From contig JAOALB010000081.1 in NCBI GenBank assembly GCA_025331125.1, positions 124,001 through 188,000 of the forward strand: a stretch of DNA of 64,000 nt, in the 5' to 3' direction. Shown piece by piece: positions 21,600 to 32,750 of the stretch. The position numbers and the translations under genes were made by a program. Origin of the DNA: Mycogone perniciosa. Taxonomy: Eukaryota; Ascomycota; Sordariomycetes; Hypocreales; Hypocreaceae. The first letter of the stretch is position 1, and the number at the start of each line of letters is the position of its first letter. The notes under the pieces are model-generated. The model was not told where the DNA came from. It saw nothing but the letters and a program-made list of their open reading frames with translations, and did no database searches.

Positions 21600-23145
21600 G
21601 ATGCGCTGTGACCACTCCGTTCAGAGTTTTACGTACTTGTACGAAGTAGTGAGAGGGGGGATAATTGACAAGTTCTACTGGGCAGGTGCAAGGAAGAAGT
21701 CAGATTCATGGTGGGAACGAATGTCATTTTTATATCAATATATCGTTTTTTTGCTGAAAGGAAGCCTCGTCATGATTGATGAGATGAGACCTTCATGCCT
21801 CACTCAACTCTCCACTCACACCACATTCTTTTTCTCTTAGGGTGCGGAATATCACCCGAACCCCTGTCCCAACTCATCTCACAGTCGTTGCAGTAATTAG
21901 AATGTGGCTTATGTACCCCGAAAACAAATCCCTGCCCAGCTGTCAATCTCTGCTCTGCTCGATCCTGCACGATTTTCTCCGATGGTTGAGTGCAACTGAT
22001 TGCTTACAATCACCCACTTATATCAAGATCGTTGGTGACAGTGAGTAAGTGTATACTCGATCTAAGTCTCTTGCTGCAGCCGTTGGTATCGAGATCCATA
22101 AAGCATTAACTCGAGGATCTCCATCCCTGCTCGTAAGGCTTACCCGTGAGGTACACCCTCCAACTTAAAATTGGGTTGATGAACTAAATGTATGAACGTT
22201 TCTAGTCTCATGCACACCTTGCTTCTAGATGGCGTGTATTAACTGGGAGCCACAACGGCCGACAGCCAAGCAACCGTTTTCTCAAACAGATTAAAGGCCT
22301 CATCAACATACGATCACAACATTATCAATCAATAGTTAATCAACACCCCACACATCTCACACACATGTTAATAGTAACTACCGGGAGGCCGGTTCAGTAC
22401 CCGGTCTGCGCCTCATAGCCATAATCTTCTCAGCTCGCTTAAAACTGCTCGCACGTAGTATGTCTTGGATCTGCACGAACATCACAAGGTCAGTTCGGCC
22501 CAGCTGTGAGCTCATGTTCGTCATGACTGAATACACAAGCGACCGGCTCTCGCACAAACCCCAGCCCAGAGCCCAGCCTATCCATCGACTCGCGGAAGTG
22601 AGCCTAAGAGCCGTGGGGCTATGTTATTTGAAAGGCGACAGAAAACAGTCACTCTACATGCAGAAGACACCAAAAAAGGTCTAAACTCCGAGCCTTGACC
22701 AAGATTTTCTCACAAAATACCGTTTTGTAACCCTTTGAGACGTCTTCGGTATCTCCACTTCCTGCACTATCAGTTGCTTCTTCTCATTTATTTCGTGGAG
22801 AGAAGAAGGCTAGCCGGCTTGGATAGAACATCTCCGAGGGCATACCGAACTTGGAGAAGGCATCCATCCCACTGTATATCCCAAAACCATCACCGATCAC
22901 CCTCAAGTTCGCCGATCGCCTCGTCTTCATGGTGTGGGGGGGAACTCAAGGACCCCGGCTGTTCCAATACATATAAGACTCAGATATAGGTTACATTGCA
23001 GGATTATGGGTAAGATGTCATCTATGCACCTCGACCTCATATGAGGAACACTCTGTCCCATCACTGGCCTGAATATTGAGAAAGCCTGCAGATCAATTAG
23101 CATCATGCCGATGAAGACGCCAAACCTATTCGCCGAGAGGGCTCC
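21600..23145. other. Intergenic, 1.5 kb
   Basis: Promoter of the aldo/keto reductase and downstream region of the VOC gene. It has one TACGAAGTA at 21640-21648. A stretch near 22380-22440 looks slightly tRNA-like but fails (see rejected items). No gene is recognised. Confidence 0.45.
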
Positions 23146-23556
23146 TCACTCGATCAAGTTGCCATCTGGATCCCTCACATACACACTCCGAATCCGCCCC
23201 ATCGCCCCCATCCTCGGTACGACTTTGCCCCCCTCCAGCACCTCAACTCCGTCCCTCTCAAACCCCTTTACCACCTCGTCAAGATCAATTCCCTCCTCAA
23301 GCACAAAGCATAGGTCGGCCGTTCCCGGTAGTGCCATCATGGCCTTGGGCTCAAACTCTTTGCCCCTCTGGTGTAGGTTAATCTTCTGCGAGCCAAACTT
23401 GAGCGCCGTCCGCTTGACGTCCGGGGTGGCGGGTGGGGAAAAGACCTCCTCCTTCATGCCAAGGTATTTGGTGTACCATTGCACGGTTTCAGATACATCA
23501 CCGCAGGTGAGCACGAGATGGTCCAGAGATTTGACGACAGCTAGAGCTCGAGACAT
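23146..23556 (-). CDS. VOC / glyoxalase-fold protein (GLOD5-like)
   Basis: Single exon, 136 aa, one vicinal-oxygen-chelate domain: SLDHLVLTCGDVSETVQWY, a central SQKINLHQRG and a C-terminal RSVYVRDPDGNLIE. His13, the His in NLHQRG and the final Glu fit the metal-ligand positions of the fold. The family includes glyoxalase I-like, bleomycin-resistance and dioxygenase proteins, and the short single-domain form resembles GLOD5. The function is not known. The start at 23556 (MSRALAVV) is the first Met with family-like sequence behind it. The frame is open further upstream (to 23745), with one more Met at about 23637 that cannot be excluded. Confidence 0.8.
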   Translation of the reverse strand: MSRALAVVKSLDHLVLTCGDVSETVQWYTKYLGMKEEVFSPPATPDVKRTALKFGSQKINLHQRGKEFEPKAMMALPGTADLCFVLEEGIDLDEVVKGFERDGVEVLEGGKVVPRMGAMGRIRSVYVRDPDGNLIE

Positions 23557-23773
23557 GATGATGGACTGCAGGCAGCTGAAGAATAGTGTGAATGTAAGTC
23601 GGTAATCCTGGTCGGTTACGGAGGAGACGCAAGCCATTCGGCCGAGATCGCCGACTAAACATGAATAGTTAACTAGTATCTTGTTAGTGCATGATATACT
23701 AACAGAAGCCCCTCCGGCTAGTATGTTATGTGCTACCTTAACCAACTTGACCTACTCTGTAGTACTGATCGAC

Positions 23774-23986
23774 CAAGCGGGTGACGAAAAAAGAGGGACC
23801 GCAAACACTACTCGTACTGTATTATTAGCTATGTAGAGTACCAGTAACTCCAATTGCCCTATATTATCCTGGTTACAATAGATTACTACCATTACGATAA
23901 ATAGCCCCTACCCCTAATGCTCTGTCAGTTAACTGTCTGATGAGCTGTGTATCTTTTGCGGTCCCTCTTTTTTTGTTACCCGCTTG
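23774..23986. mobile_element. Small terminal-inverted-repeat element (MITE), 213 bp
   Basis: The ends are 32-bp inverted repeats, 23774-23805 and 23955-23986, with 30 of 32 positions matching. They begin CAAGCGGGT and contain GAGGGACCGC. Both mismatches are G/A differences. The element is flanked on each side by CGAC (23770-23773 and 23987-23990), a possible 4-bp target duplication. The 149-bp interior is AT-rich and has no coding capacity. This is the layout of a non-autonomous DNA transposon; the superfamily is not clear from the ends. Confidence 0.8.
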
Positions 23987-25060
23987 CGACGATTATTTTG
24001 CTACGGAAATGCAAGGATCTTGTTTTTATTTTTTGCCTTCAGGCAAAGAGGCAATCCTACCTATTTCATGTCTCCCCGACTGCGCGTCAAGTTGTGTATC
24101 CCTAAACTAGCATGTCTATGGCTGTTTGGATTTTCCCATCTATACTACTACTACAGCTAAAGTTAAGGTATATTTCTTTATGCTAGAATTGTTTATAATC
24201 CATTCCAGCAATTCAAATTGAATTATTATTTCTCCCCTCATCTATCTATTCCCAGCCCGCCTACCACTCAGCTACCCCCTCTTATCTTCCTATGGCGCCC
24301 GCTGTTTAGCGGCGGCAGTGACACCGATAGTTATATCTCGATATCACCATGAAATTACCTAGCTGGTAGTCATAACAGGAGGCTAATAGTGCCTTTATCT
24401 GGTCATTGTGTAGGCTCTTGTGTAGGCTCTTGTATAGGCTCGTGTGTAGCGTGTCGTCGTCGCCATCGTCATCATCATCGTTAAGGGGACCAAGTCGGAT
24501 ATGAACAGGCTGTCACTTCTATAATCCCAAGAGGCATCTAACATTTGGCAGAGAATAAGTGGTTACCGGAGAGTTTGCTGCGTAAGGGTTGAGCCTCATT
24601 ATCGCCGAAGGGTTCACTGCTCAATACGTTGACGCCAAATTGAGCGGCGGCAGCACAGAAAGAAATGGGGTTTCTGGTGCTAGGACGAGGAGGTCGGTCA
24701 CGGTCGCGTAAAATAGTCATCACGGTTCAAATGTGACAGTGTCGGTGGTTATTTTTACCGTAGTCAGTAGTGATAGTTGAAATGATACGTGTTGTTGTTT
24801 TGTTTACATGCAAATTTACGTGTAACTAGAACGGTGTATCAGGACCTTTGAGGCCAGCCAGTTTAGCGAAGTCCAAAACAGTTGGTCGTCAAAGGCCCCC
24901 GCCAACAGGTAACTGTTAAGCAACTGTGAATTACCTATGATCCCTTTCGGTCGAGTTTCGCGTGTTCCGGTGCTTCCGGACGTGTGTTTAACCTTTTCAT
25001 TTTTACAACTATATACGATAACTACTCGTATATCAAACGTCGAAATTTTCGGATTAGACC
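23987..25060. other. Intergenic, AT-rich, no recognised gene
   Basis: About 1.1 kb between the MITE and the oxygenase pseudogene. It includes the minisatellite and a 61-codon open frame (24723-24538, minus) that I could not assign. Confidence 0.4.
24407..24449. repeat. 12-bp minisatellite, about 3.6 units
   Basis: Unit TGTGTAGGCTCT repeated with one variant unit (TGTATAGGCTCG), followed by a short CGTCGTC/ATC-rich stretch. Confidence 0.7.
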
Positions 25061-27585
25061 CTAGTTCAAGGCCACAACGTCGTTATCATTCCAGTAATCA
25101 TATAATTTCCTCAACTCTTTGTTTGGCTCAGTCACCTTGTTAAGGAACCACGACTCCTCGGGTATGGCCGGATACGCCTCGGATATCGCTGGCTCGGGAA
25201 TGATGCGCTCGTCATCAACCCGTACCACCCAGTCATTCCGGAAAAAGTCCAATCCTAACTGATACCCCTGAGGATACTCATGGAACGTAATAGGCGGGAT
25301 AAGCAGCTTTGGCGCGACTATTTCCTCCTGAACTGCGATGAAATCGGGCGGCATAGGCTCATCGCCCCAACACGCTGCCAAGTTGATCGGAGGAAGCACT
25401 ATGCCGTCGCGCTCTTGGAGGAAGTATATCCTGTCTTCGACGAGTTCAACGCTCGACTCGTTGATAACAACTTCTTTATCAAATATGAGGACCGGTGATG
25501 TAAACAATTTTGCGCGTGTGTACTTGCAACACTTCGCGTAGTCCTCCATGACATCCTTTCTCTTCCAAGGATTGAACATTGGGAAAGAATGCATTGAACA
25601 GCATCCATCGCCGTCTTTCACGTCACAAAACCTCTCTTCCAGTTCCTCTTCATTGCCGTCCCAGTCCTCCATTTGTCCCACAAATAGTGCATCAGGGTCA
25701 CGCTCTTTCCGGATCAGAGATTCCACATCACTCTTCTTCAACCTTCGAAACAGTTTTGTAGTCTGACTACCATAAGAGCACAACATCTTCCAGGTGTCGT
25801 CTGTGTTGGTAAATGTCTCGCGGATTGTCGTGGAGGACGAGATGGAGCGGAAGGACTGCCATCAACCTTGCAGTTAAAATAGTCCAGCACGGCTACCAAT
25901 CCACAATCCTTCGCATCAATGGAGTCAGACTTTGGAAACCAATAACGATAGCCGTTTGTCATGAAAGAGATTCCTTCAAATTGCTTCAGCAGATAAACGG
26001 GAGGCTCTGTTGCCTCCTTTTCAACAGCCCAATGCAGCGAGTTTGCACGCTTAAAGCATTCGTGTGCGCTGGATGCCAGTTCATCAAAAGCGCTCTAGCC
26101 TGTCATGTAGCAAGCCTCACTAAACAGCTCCGTAATCTTATCATTTTGACCAAGGCGCTTGTATTTGAATATGAGTTCGGTCCGAAGAAACATCTTTTGT
26201 CCGTCTAGATACGGCCGTCCTTCATGTTCGTACTTTTGATCAAAGATGGCACAGGTCATTTCCTCGACTTTGTTGAGATGCATATCTTGAACGGGTCATT
26301 CTGTCCTGGCGATAGGTAAAGAAGTAGAGTGTACTTGGAAACATGAGATCATGCTCTGTCGTAGTATGGAGTGTCGAGGTGGCTACCGAACTTGGCGTCA
26401 CCGGGATTGAACCTATTGCACCGAAAGACATAGTTGACAAACTCAAAAGATGAGCCCAATTGGTCATCGGTGAGGCCGTGGATAATGTCGCTGGACTTGA
26501 CAGCCTCGGTCAAAGCTTTGCTAAGTATTGTTGAATGGAAGATAAAACGATCACCTCCTCGAGATCCCTTGTTAAGGGGCGGGACATACAGATTCAGGGA
26601 CGACAACTCCTTCAGCATTCCGCTGTAACTACCTTGCAACGTGCAGGAAAACACCTCGCGCCCTACCTGGAGCCGCACAAAGTCGGAGAGTGACAAGGAC
26701 AGACTACCATCATGTTGGTGTCCTAGCTTTGACTCGAACCAACTATCTAAATGAATAATGTTCTCAAAGTTGTGATAGGATAGTTCAGCAGGGTCGACAA
26801 AGACGGCGAAGAGTCTGGGAGTTGTTGTCATCTGGGCGAACAGAGTTGCCTGGACAAGTTCCAACTTGTGATCCAACGCTTTGACATACTTGACAAGCTT
26901 GAACCTAGCAGAAGGGCGAAATGAGATGGCCATGCCACCGAGCTCGATTTTCTGTTGAGGGCCATCCATAATCCGCACCGTACCGTCAAGTAAGCGTCGT
27001 TCGCGTTCTCCTAGGAGGTCGTTGGATACCGTCGTGCTCCGCAGTGTCGATAATGATGGGATGCACTTGCGAGCTCAATGCCAGACCACAAGCGATATGG
27101 CGCATGGCAGTCTTGTTTTCTCGGTCTTCTTCTGATATCACGCATTTGGTCTTTGTTTCGTCGAAAACGTAGGTGCCGTCACGACGGATGTTCCACCACT
27201 TGGCATCATTCTCTCCGACACGGGCCGCCTTGGAAGCAGTATTTGCATCTTGGCTTTCACGCTCTCTCTTCCTTTTATTCCCGCTAATAGAAGCAGTCGA
27301 GTTGTCACTCTCTTCCTGGTTATTCGCATCTGTCATCACGTCTACCATGTCACTGGCTGTGATATCCCCATGTGTTGATGTGCCTCTGCCCTCAGGAGAT
27401 GGCGAAAGAGTCTTCGATCGATCAGAGCCTCCTGGATCCACTGTATCCCGTCTCGTAAAGGAAAGTATACATCTTCTTTCTCGGTGTGTCATCTGATGAA
27501 CGTTGGCTTGAAGTAAAGAGTCCAAAGCGGCGTGTCGTGAAGATGGAATTGGCGGCTCAGCTGAACTCCAGGTGGCCAGTCGCAT
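25061..27585 (-). pseudogene. Decayed 2-oxoglutarate/Fe(II) oxygenase-like gene
   Basis: Protein-like sequence runs from the ATG at 27585 to the stop at 25061 but needs several frame changes. Readable blocks in order are: a Ser/Lys-rich N-terminus (to about 27030), a domain with RCNRFNPGDAKFGSHLDTPYYD (ending 26352), HVSKYTLLLYL, KVEEMTCAIFDQKYEHEGR, and a C-terminal block with EESWFLNKVTEPNKELRKLY. The H-x-D in FGSHLDTPYYD resembles the iron-binding pair of prolyl-4-hydroxylase-type oxygenases, with a later His expected near KYEHEGR. Lesions seen: frame change near 27021-27035, in-frame TGA at 26349-26351, frame change near 26281-26300, in-frame TAG at 26095-26097, and a frame change near 25840-25848. 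Both stops are one C-to-T change away from CGA and CAG. An intron could explain the last shift (weak GTCCTT donor) but not the others. Confidence 0.7.
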
Positions 27586-27835
27586 CCCAGTAATTGTAGA
27601 ATATGTATTTATATCATAGCCTCTATATACTCAAAGATGTCTATTTAACTGTCCCCTTCTTATGTATGACCAATTCAGATTAATTACCTCCTTGCTTAAT
27701 TCCAAGACCGCTGGTCTAATAGCACCCAGTTTAATTCACCTTCGATACGCCATCCCATGTCCATAGTCTAGCATGCAAAAGAGAATCTTAGCAACACGCA
27801 AGAGCCAAGTCGTAAAACCATGAGGCGAGCCTCAA

Positions 27836-29270
27836 TTAAAAGAGAAAAATGTCATCAGTCATCTTTGACATCGCTCCCGGTTGCTTGAAGCCCAGTTCAA
27901 CTAATGACTTCTTCGCTGCGTTGACCATGCCTGGTGGACCGCAAAGCATGATCTTGGCATCCTCTCCGGGCGACGGGAACCTCTCAGCCATCATGTCCTT
28001 CGTTACATATCCCGTACCAAACTTCCAGTCCTCGGAAGGCTTATCAAGCAAATAGTGAATCTTTAAGCTCTTCGGATACCGTCTTGAAAAGCTGTCAAGC
28101 TCCTCTCGCAGGAGGATGTCCTGCTCAGTTCGGTTGGCGTAGATAAGGCTGATCTCCGTGGTGTCACAGTCGTTTTCGCAGATGGCCCGGATGAGTTGGA
28201 ACATGGGAGTTATGCCAGTGCCACCGGCCAGCATGCCAATCTTCTTGCATAAGCCCCGAGAGTATCGCATCGCCCCCTTTGGACCCCTGAACTGAACTTC
28301 ATCGCCGACCTCGAGGTTGGCCAAGTAACCGTTGGTCAACTTGCCATCTGGGTAAACCTTGATGACCAGCTCCAAAATGCCTTTGTCTGAATTGTTCGAT
28401 ACCGGAGTGTAGGATCGCGTTACCGTTTCTCCATCCACCTCAGCTGTAATGGCCACATGCTGACCTGTTGGCAAACCAACAATAGACTGAGGAGGGGGCA
28501 ACGCAAAGGTCAGACGATACACATTCGGCGCGATAAGCGTCTTCTGAGCGAGCGGGAGCGGAGAGTTCGCCGGAGCCAACCAGCCTCGCTGATTTAGAAT
28601 ATCTGACTCGGTATGCTTAGGTAGTTTGAGATGTGCAGGAAAACTCAAGACATTCTCCTCCTTGCGGATCAGTTCCAGTATCTTTTGTACCACAAAGGTG
28701 TCTATTGTTGTCAGAACAGCAGCTCCAAGGAGAAAGCCCTGGAGGAAACCGAGCTTGTGGGAGCCTGCCCCTGGGGAGAACATGGTGCTGACGCCGGGTA
28801 ATGTTGAGCCAAACTTGCGAATGCCATAGTAGGACAAGGCTGCTGTGCTGAGAGAAAGGAGCGCAAAAGTGACGACTTTTGAGTTTCCACTCTGTTTTTT
28901 GGCTGTGGAATCTGCTACTTCTGGTGGTGGAGAGGTGATTCGTACGGCCTTGGGCTTATTGCGAGCGCCCTTCAACTTGCCAATGCAAAGGCCACCCATC
29001 AACTCAAAGGCATCCTCCGAGTGGCCAGCGTTGTCAAATGCTTCGCTGACATCAGTACCGGCTGCTTCCGTAAGAACCTCAGTACCACCAGGATGGCTTT
29101 CGAGGTATTTTGTCACGTCGTAGACTGTAGAAAACATAGGTGTTAGTGCACTGTCTGTATCCAAGGTGAGGGTGAAAATAACCACCTTTTCCATGGATAA
29201 TCATCCAAACATCTTCTGGACTTTTATGTTGGGCAACCTCTTGGGAGGTGTATTCAATGGTTTCAGCCAT
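27836..29270 (-). CDS. Cytochrome b5 / NADH-cytochrome b5 reductase fusion
   Basis: Two exons, 29270-29186 and 29124-27836, flank a 61-nt intron (GTGGTT, CACTAAC, CTACAG); the product is 457 aa. Residues 1-80 are a cytochrome b5 domain with heme ligands His39 (in HPGG) and His63 (in NAGHSEDA). Two hydrophobic stretches follow, about 107-130 and 147-172. The C-terminal 250 residues are a reductase: FAD motif RSYTPVS, NADH-binding GGTGITPM and CGPPGM. The protein can therefore pass electrons from NADH through FAD to its own heme, probably at the ER membrane, for desaturases, sterol enzymes or P450s. It is divergent from the P450 gene 949 bp away. Confidence 0.9.
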
Positions 29271-30219
29271 TATGGGTGTATTTATCAGGATAAAACAGGC
29301 GGCAAAGCACACACAGGGTTGGTTCAATGAGGGCGCGATAATGTGCATGGCACTTGAAGATGGTGTGGCCAGACATGATGGTTTATATCAACACACTCAC
29401 TATATACGGAATGCAAAACAACCCGGCATGGCGATGCAAATCAGGCGGTGAAAATTCTGGAAATTTTCTAGAAATGTTGAGCAATCCGTTCCGAGGTCCA
29501 TGATGGTCCCTGAAGGCGAGGATCTGTAGTATGACGTCAACTGGGACGGCAGTTGAGTTGGTAACCCTAGTAGCCAATACATCGCAAGATGAACCTATCA
29601 AAAAATTTCTTTTGTTAGACAACAATAGGGGAGAGCCGAGGCATGTCGAAAGCATTGAGCTCTAAGCGGCAACAGTGATCCACAAGGGATCCTCTATTCA
29701 TGCAACCTGACGGCGTGCCACACGACCCGAGACCGTAGGCCAAGCAATCGGTACCGATTCAAGCTTATCCAAGGAGCTGAAAGGTACATAATCTAAGGAA
29801 CTGACGGCACGGAAGTCTTCCGAATGCCGTTGGGAGTTGTGGGGACAGTGAGCTGTCCGTCGACTTTGAAGCTCGACCAATGTTCTACAAGGCTAGGAAA
29901 ATATCTGCATGATGATCGCTAAGCGATGAGCTGATCATAAATGACGCTGCAAAATCTAAGCATCGGGCTACAATTTGGACGGGAACTCGGAGAGGTGGCT
30001 AAGATTGCCGAGGCTTCTACTTATCTTCAGAGAGATACCGAGATCTGACGTAGGTCTGCAACTAGAGAGATGGTAGGTGAAGGAATAAATAAATGGCAGA
30101 CGTGTTCCGGGCTCAGTCGTTACAATAAAAAGAACAAGCAAAGCACAAGCACAAGTCTTCATTCTTTGGTCTGGTTTACTGTTCAATCTCACATTCGATA
30201 CCCACCCTAATCCTCCATA
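29271..30219. promoter_or_regulatory. Shared intergenic region between b5 reductase and P450
   Basis: 949 bp between two divergent start codons. Moderately AT-rich, with no repeat of note and no gene recognised. It is called regulatory only because both genes read away from it. Confidence 0.4.
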
Positions 30220-32013
30220 ATGCCATCACAACAATTCCACCTTCTAGGGGAAGCCCCCTCAACCACCCAAGACATAGATTTCTCTAGCTCATTAGATCTC
30301 GAGGAGCTGCAACATCTCATTGCATCACATTTTGCTATTGTTGACGCCAGCAGTAAGAGACTAGCCCAGGAATTACCTAGTATCTGGATCGAGCTGACTT
30401 GGTACATTATCAGGCATCGGCTTCATCTCACAAAATCTGAAACTCACCTCCGTCGCTGATATCCTAGCCGCGGGCGGGCCTGTTACTATCTCCATCGACG
30501 GGAAAGCAGTACGTGAAGTGCCTGGCCCTAAAGGTCTCCCATATCTCGGCAACTATCTCGAAGTATATCCGGACCATCTCGGTAACCATCAGCGACTGTT
30601 CGACAAATATGGTCCCCTTTTTGTGACTACCAACATGGGTAGCCGGGTGTACCAGACCAACGACCCTCGTCTAGCCAACATAGTCTTTGCTGAAAGTGAC
30701 TTCTTCTCAAAGAACATCATCCCAGGCCACCCACTACACCCCATCAAAACCCAGGAAGCTGGCGTCTTTCTGGGCGACACAAATACAGAACACTGGCGCC
30801 AAGCTCACAAGTTCCTCCCCCCAGCACTAGGACCTAAAGCTGTCCGGCACTACGCCCCGACCATGCAGGTCACTGTCGAGGACTCTTTCAAGGTCTTTGA
30901 TAAGCTGGATGAAGATGGTGAGGCTTGGAACGTGTACCAGTATATGCTTAAGATGGGCTCACAAGCCGTTGGCAAGCTCGTCCTCGGCATGGATTTCGAG
31001 CACTTCGCTACACCTGATGCGCCCCTCCACGAGATGGTACGCCGGATTGCGATAGGCTTGGAGTTGAACAAGAAGATTGCCTCTATGGGCAGCTGGTATG
31101 CCAAGATGCCGTTCGGGGATCCAAAACGACTTCATGATAATAGTGCCCGCATTGAGGTATTGTTGAGAGATGCTATTACAAAGGCATCCAAGGGTGAGAA
31201 GGACCTGGAGCTTCAAGATGCAGCTTTGGAAGCCGACAATCTCGTCGGTACGTATTATTTCGTTGTTTCCAGCACCAGACTTTGGATGCTAACACACTGG
31301 CCATAGATTATTGCCTCCGGGCGACAGACAACAAGGGAAACAAGCTGGCCGCAGAGCAGTTCGCCCCAGCACTCGTCGTCGCAACAGGCGCAGGATTTAC
31401 CACGACATCTTCATTGCTGTCATGGCTGCTCTATGGTCTCGTCACGTACGAGGGAATGCAAGTTCGCCTCCTTCAGGAACTGGTCGACAACGACTGGGAT
31501 GAGAACACCCAAGTGACAGCCGACGCAATCAACAAGCTTACCTTCTTGGACAAGTACGTCAAGGAGACACAGCGGCGGCACAACCCCTCGTACCAGCCCG
31601 CTCGAACATCCAAGGTCGACATGATCCTTCCTGGAGGCTACAAGCTTCCCAAGGACTCCGTCGTCATCCCTGCCCTGCATCACATTCACAACAACGCCGC
31701 TCTGTGGGATAACCCCGCACGATTTGATCCAGATCGCTGGGATACCGACAAGGTGAAGAACCGTCCGGTGGGATCATACGTTCCCTTTGCTGCAGGTCCG
31801 CGCGCCTGCATCGGATTCAACTTTGCGCTTTTGGAGGCCAAAATATTTCTTATAAAACTGATATACAGATATAAGTTCAGCTTGGCGCAAGACGGGCCCA
31901 TTGAGTACGACCCCTATTTCCAGTTGATCAGGCCAAATAACTTGTATGTGCGGGCAGAGAGAAGAGTCAGGTGGCCACCAAAAAGTGAGGAGAATAACAT
32001 GTCATCGAGTTAA
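30220..32013 (+). CDS. Cytochrome P450 monooxygenase with an extended N-terminus
   Basis: Three exons, 30220-30352, 30414-31247 and 31307-32013, flank introns of 61 and 59 nt; the product is 557 aa. P450 marks: proline-rich hinge VPGPKGLPYLGN, I-helix ATGAGFTTTSS, K-helix E-x-x-R in KETQRRH, FDPDRW, and the heme loop FAAGPRACIG with Cys490 as the iron ligand. About 100 residues precede the hinge, where 30-40 with a membrane anchor are usual. They show no clear membrane helix (LDLEELQHLIASHFAIVD, then DILAAGGPVTISIDG), so a soluble or peripherally bound enzyme is possible. The C-terminus stops after the heme domain, with no fused reductase. The substrate is unknown. The b5 reductase fusion next door could supply electrons. 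Confidence 0.88.
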
Positions 32014-32750
32014 AGAGAACAGGGGTCATGATAAAGGGCTAGAGGGCAAGGGATGTTAATAGCGACATAAAATATCAGTTGTAATATTAGACAATGGCGA
32101 GGTTTGATTGAAGGCCGCAATATCGGAATATACCGGGGTATCATTATGCCAACTCCGCTCCGTGAACTTAAGCTCATGATAGTACTAACAAGTTCCACTG
32201 TTCAATATCCTCTATCCTTCAATTGTAATCATGTCCAGTCAATGGATACTCCCGTGCATCCCCTCCAATCTAGGCTGGCGGAAGTTTCTCGCCAACGAAT
32301 AGGAGGCAGATAACGTCTAGATATTATGTGCCTCGCTGGTATTGCAACTAACAACACTACAGCCACTTCCCGCGCCATCAACACCACCTAAAAGCTTTCA
32401 TACTAGTATACCATAGCATTATAAATGCTATAAAGTTGATAGAGTTGCATCCATAGTAAAGCTTATCTATCGTGTTTAGATTCAACATCCACCTCTGGCG
32501 AGATGCTCGTAACATCATCGTCAACCCCAGGTTCGTTAGATGCTGACAATGTGAAACTCATTTCGGATAATTAGAAGCTAGTACCTATTTCGGAGCTTCC
32601 AGAGAGTGGAGATAGCGCGGAGTAACACCAGGGTTAGCTTCATTTTCACCAAACCTTTATCTTGGCAAATCCATTTCCAAACCAACTACGAGTACGGAGT
32701 ACTAGTAATGCTTCGTAGGACCTTTGGTAACCATCAAAGGCAATATAGAG
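32014..32750. other. Intergenic, 0.7 kb, possible retroelement remnant
   Basis: Lies between the P450 and the copia relic. It has a small perfect hairpin (arms ATAGCATT/AATGCTAT, 32413-32431) and one TACGGAGTA (32693-32701). No long terminal repeat could be delimited by eye. Confidence 0.4.

Noticed and set aside
22380..22440. tRNA-like stretch with a GGTTCAGTACC arm
   Set aside because: The B-box has a wrong base at an invariant position, and no matching acceptor and anticodon stems can be drawn on either strand.
24538..24723. 61-codon minus-strand open frame
   Set aside because: No motif, no clear exon partner and decayed surroundings. Not supported as a gene.
25804..25860. An intron to explain the last frame change in the oxygenase-like gene
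   Set aside because: The donor would be GTCCTT with no branch site. The other lesions, including two in-frame stops, remain, so pseudogene is simpler.
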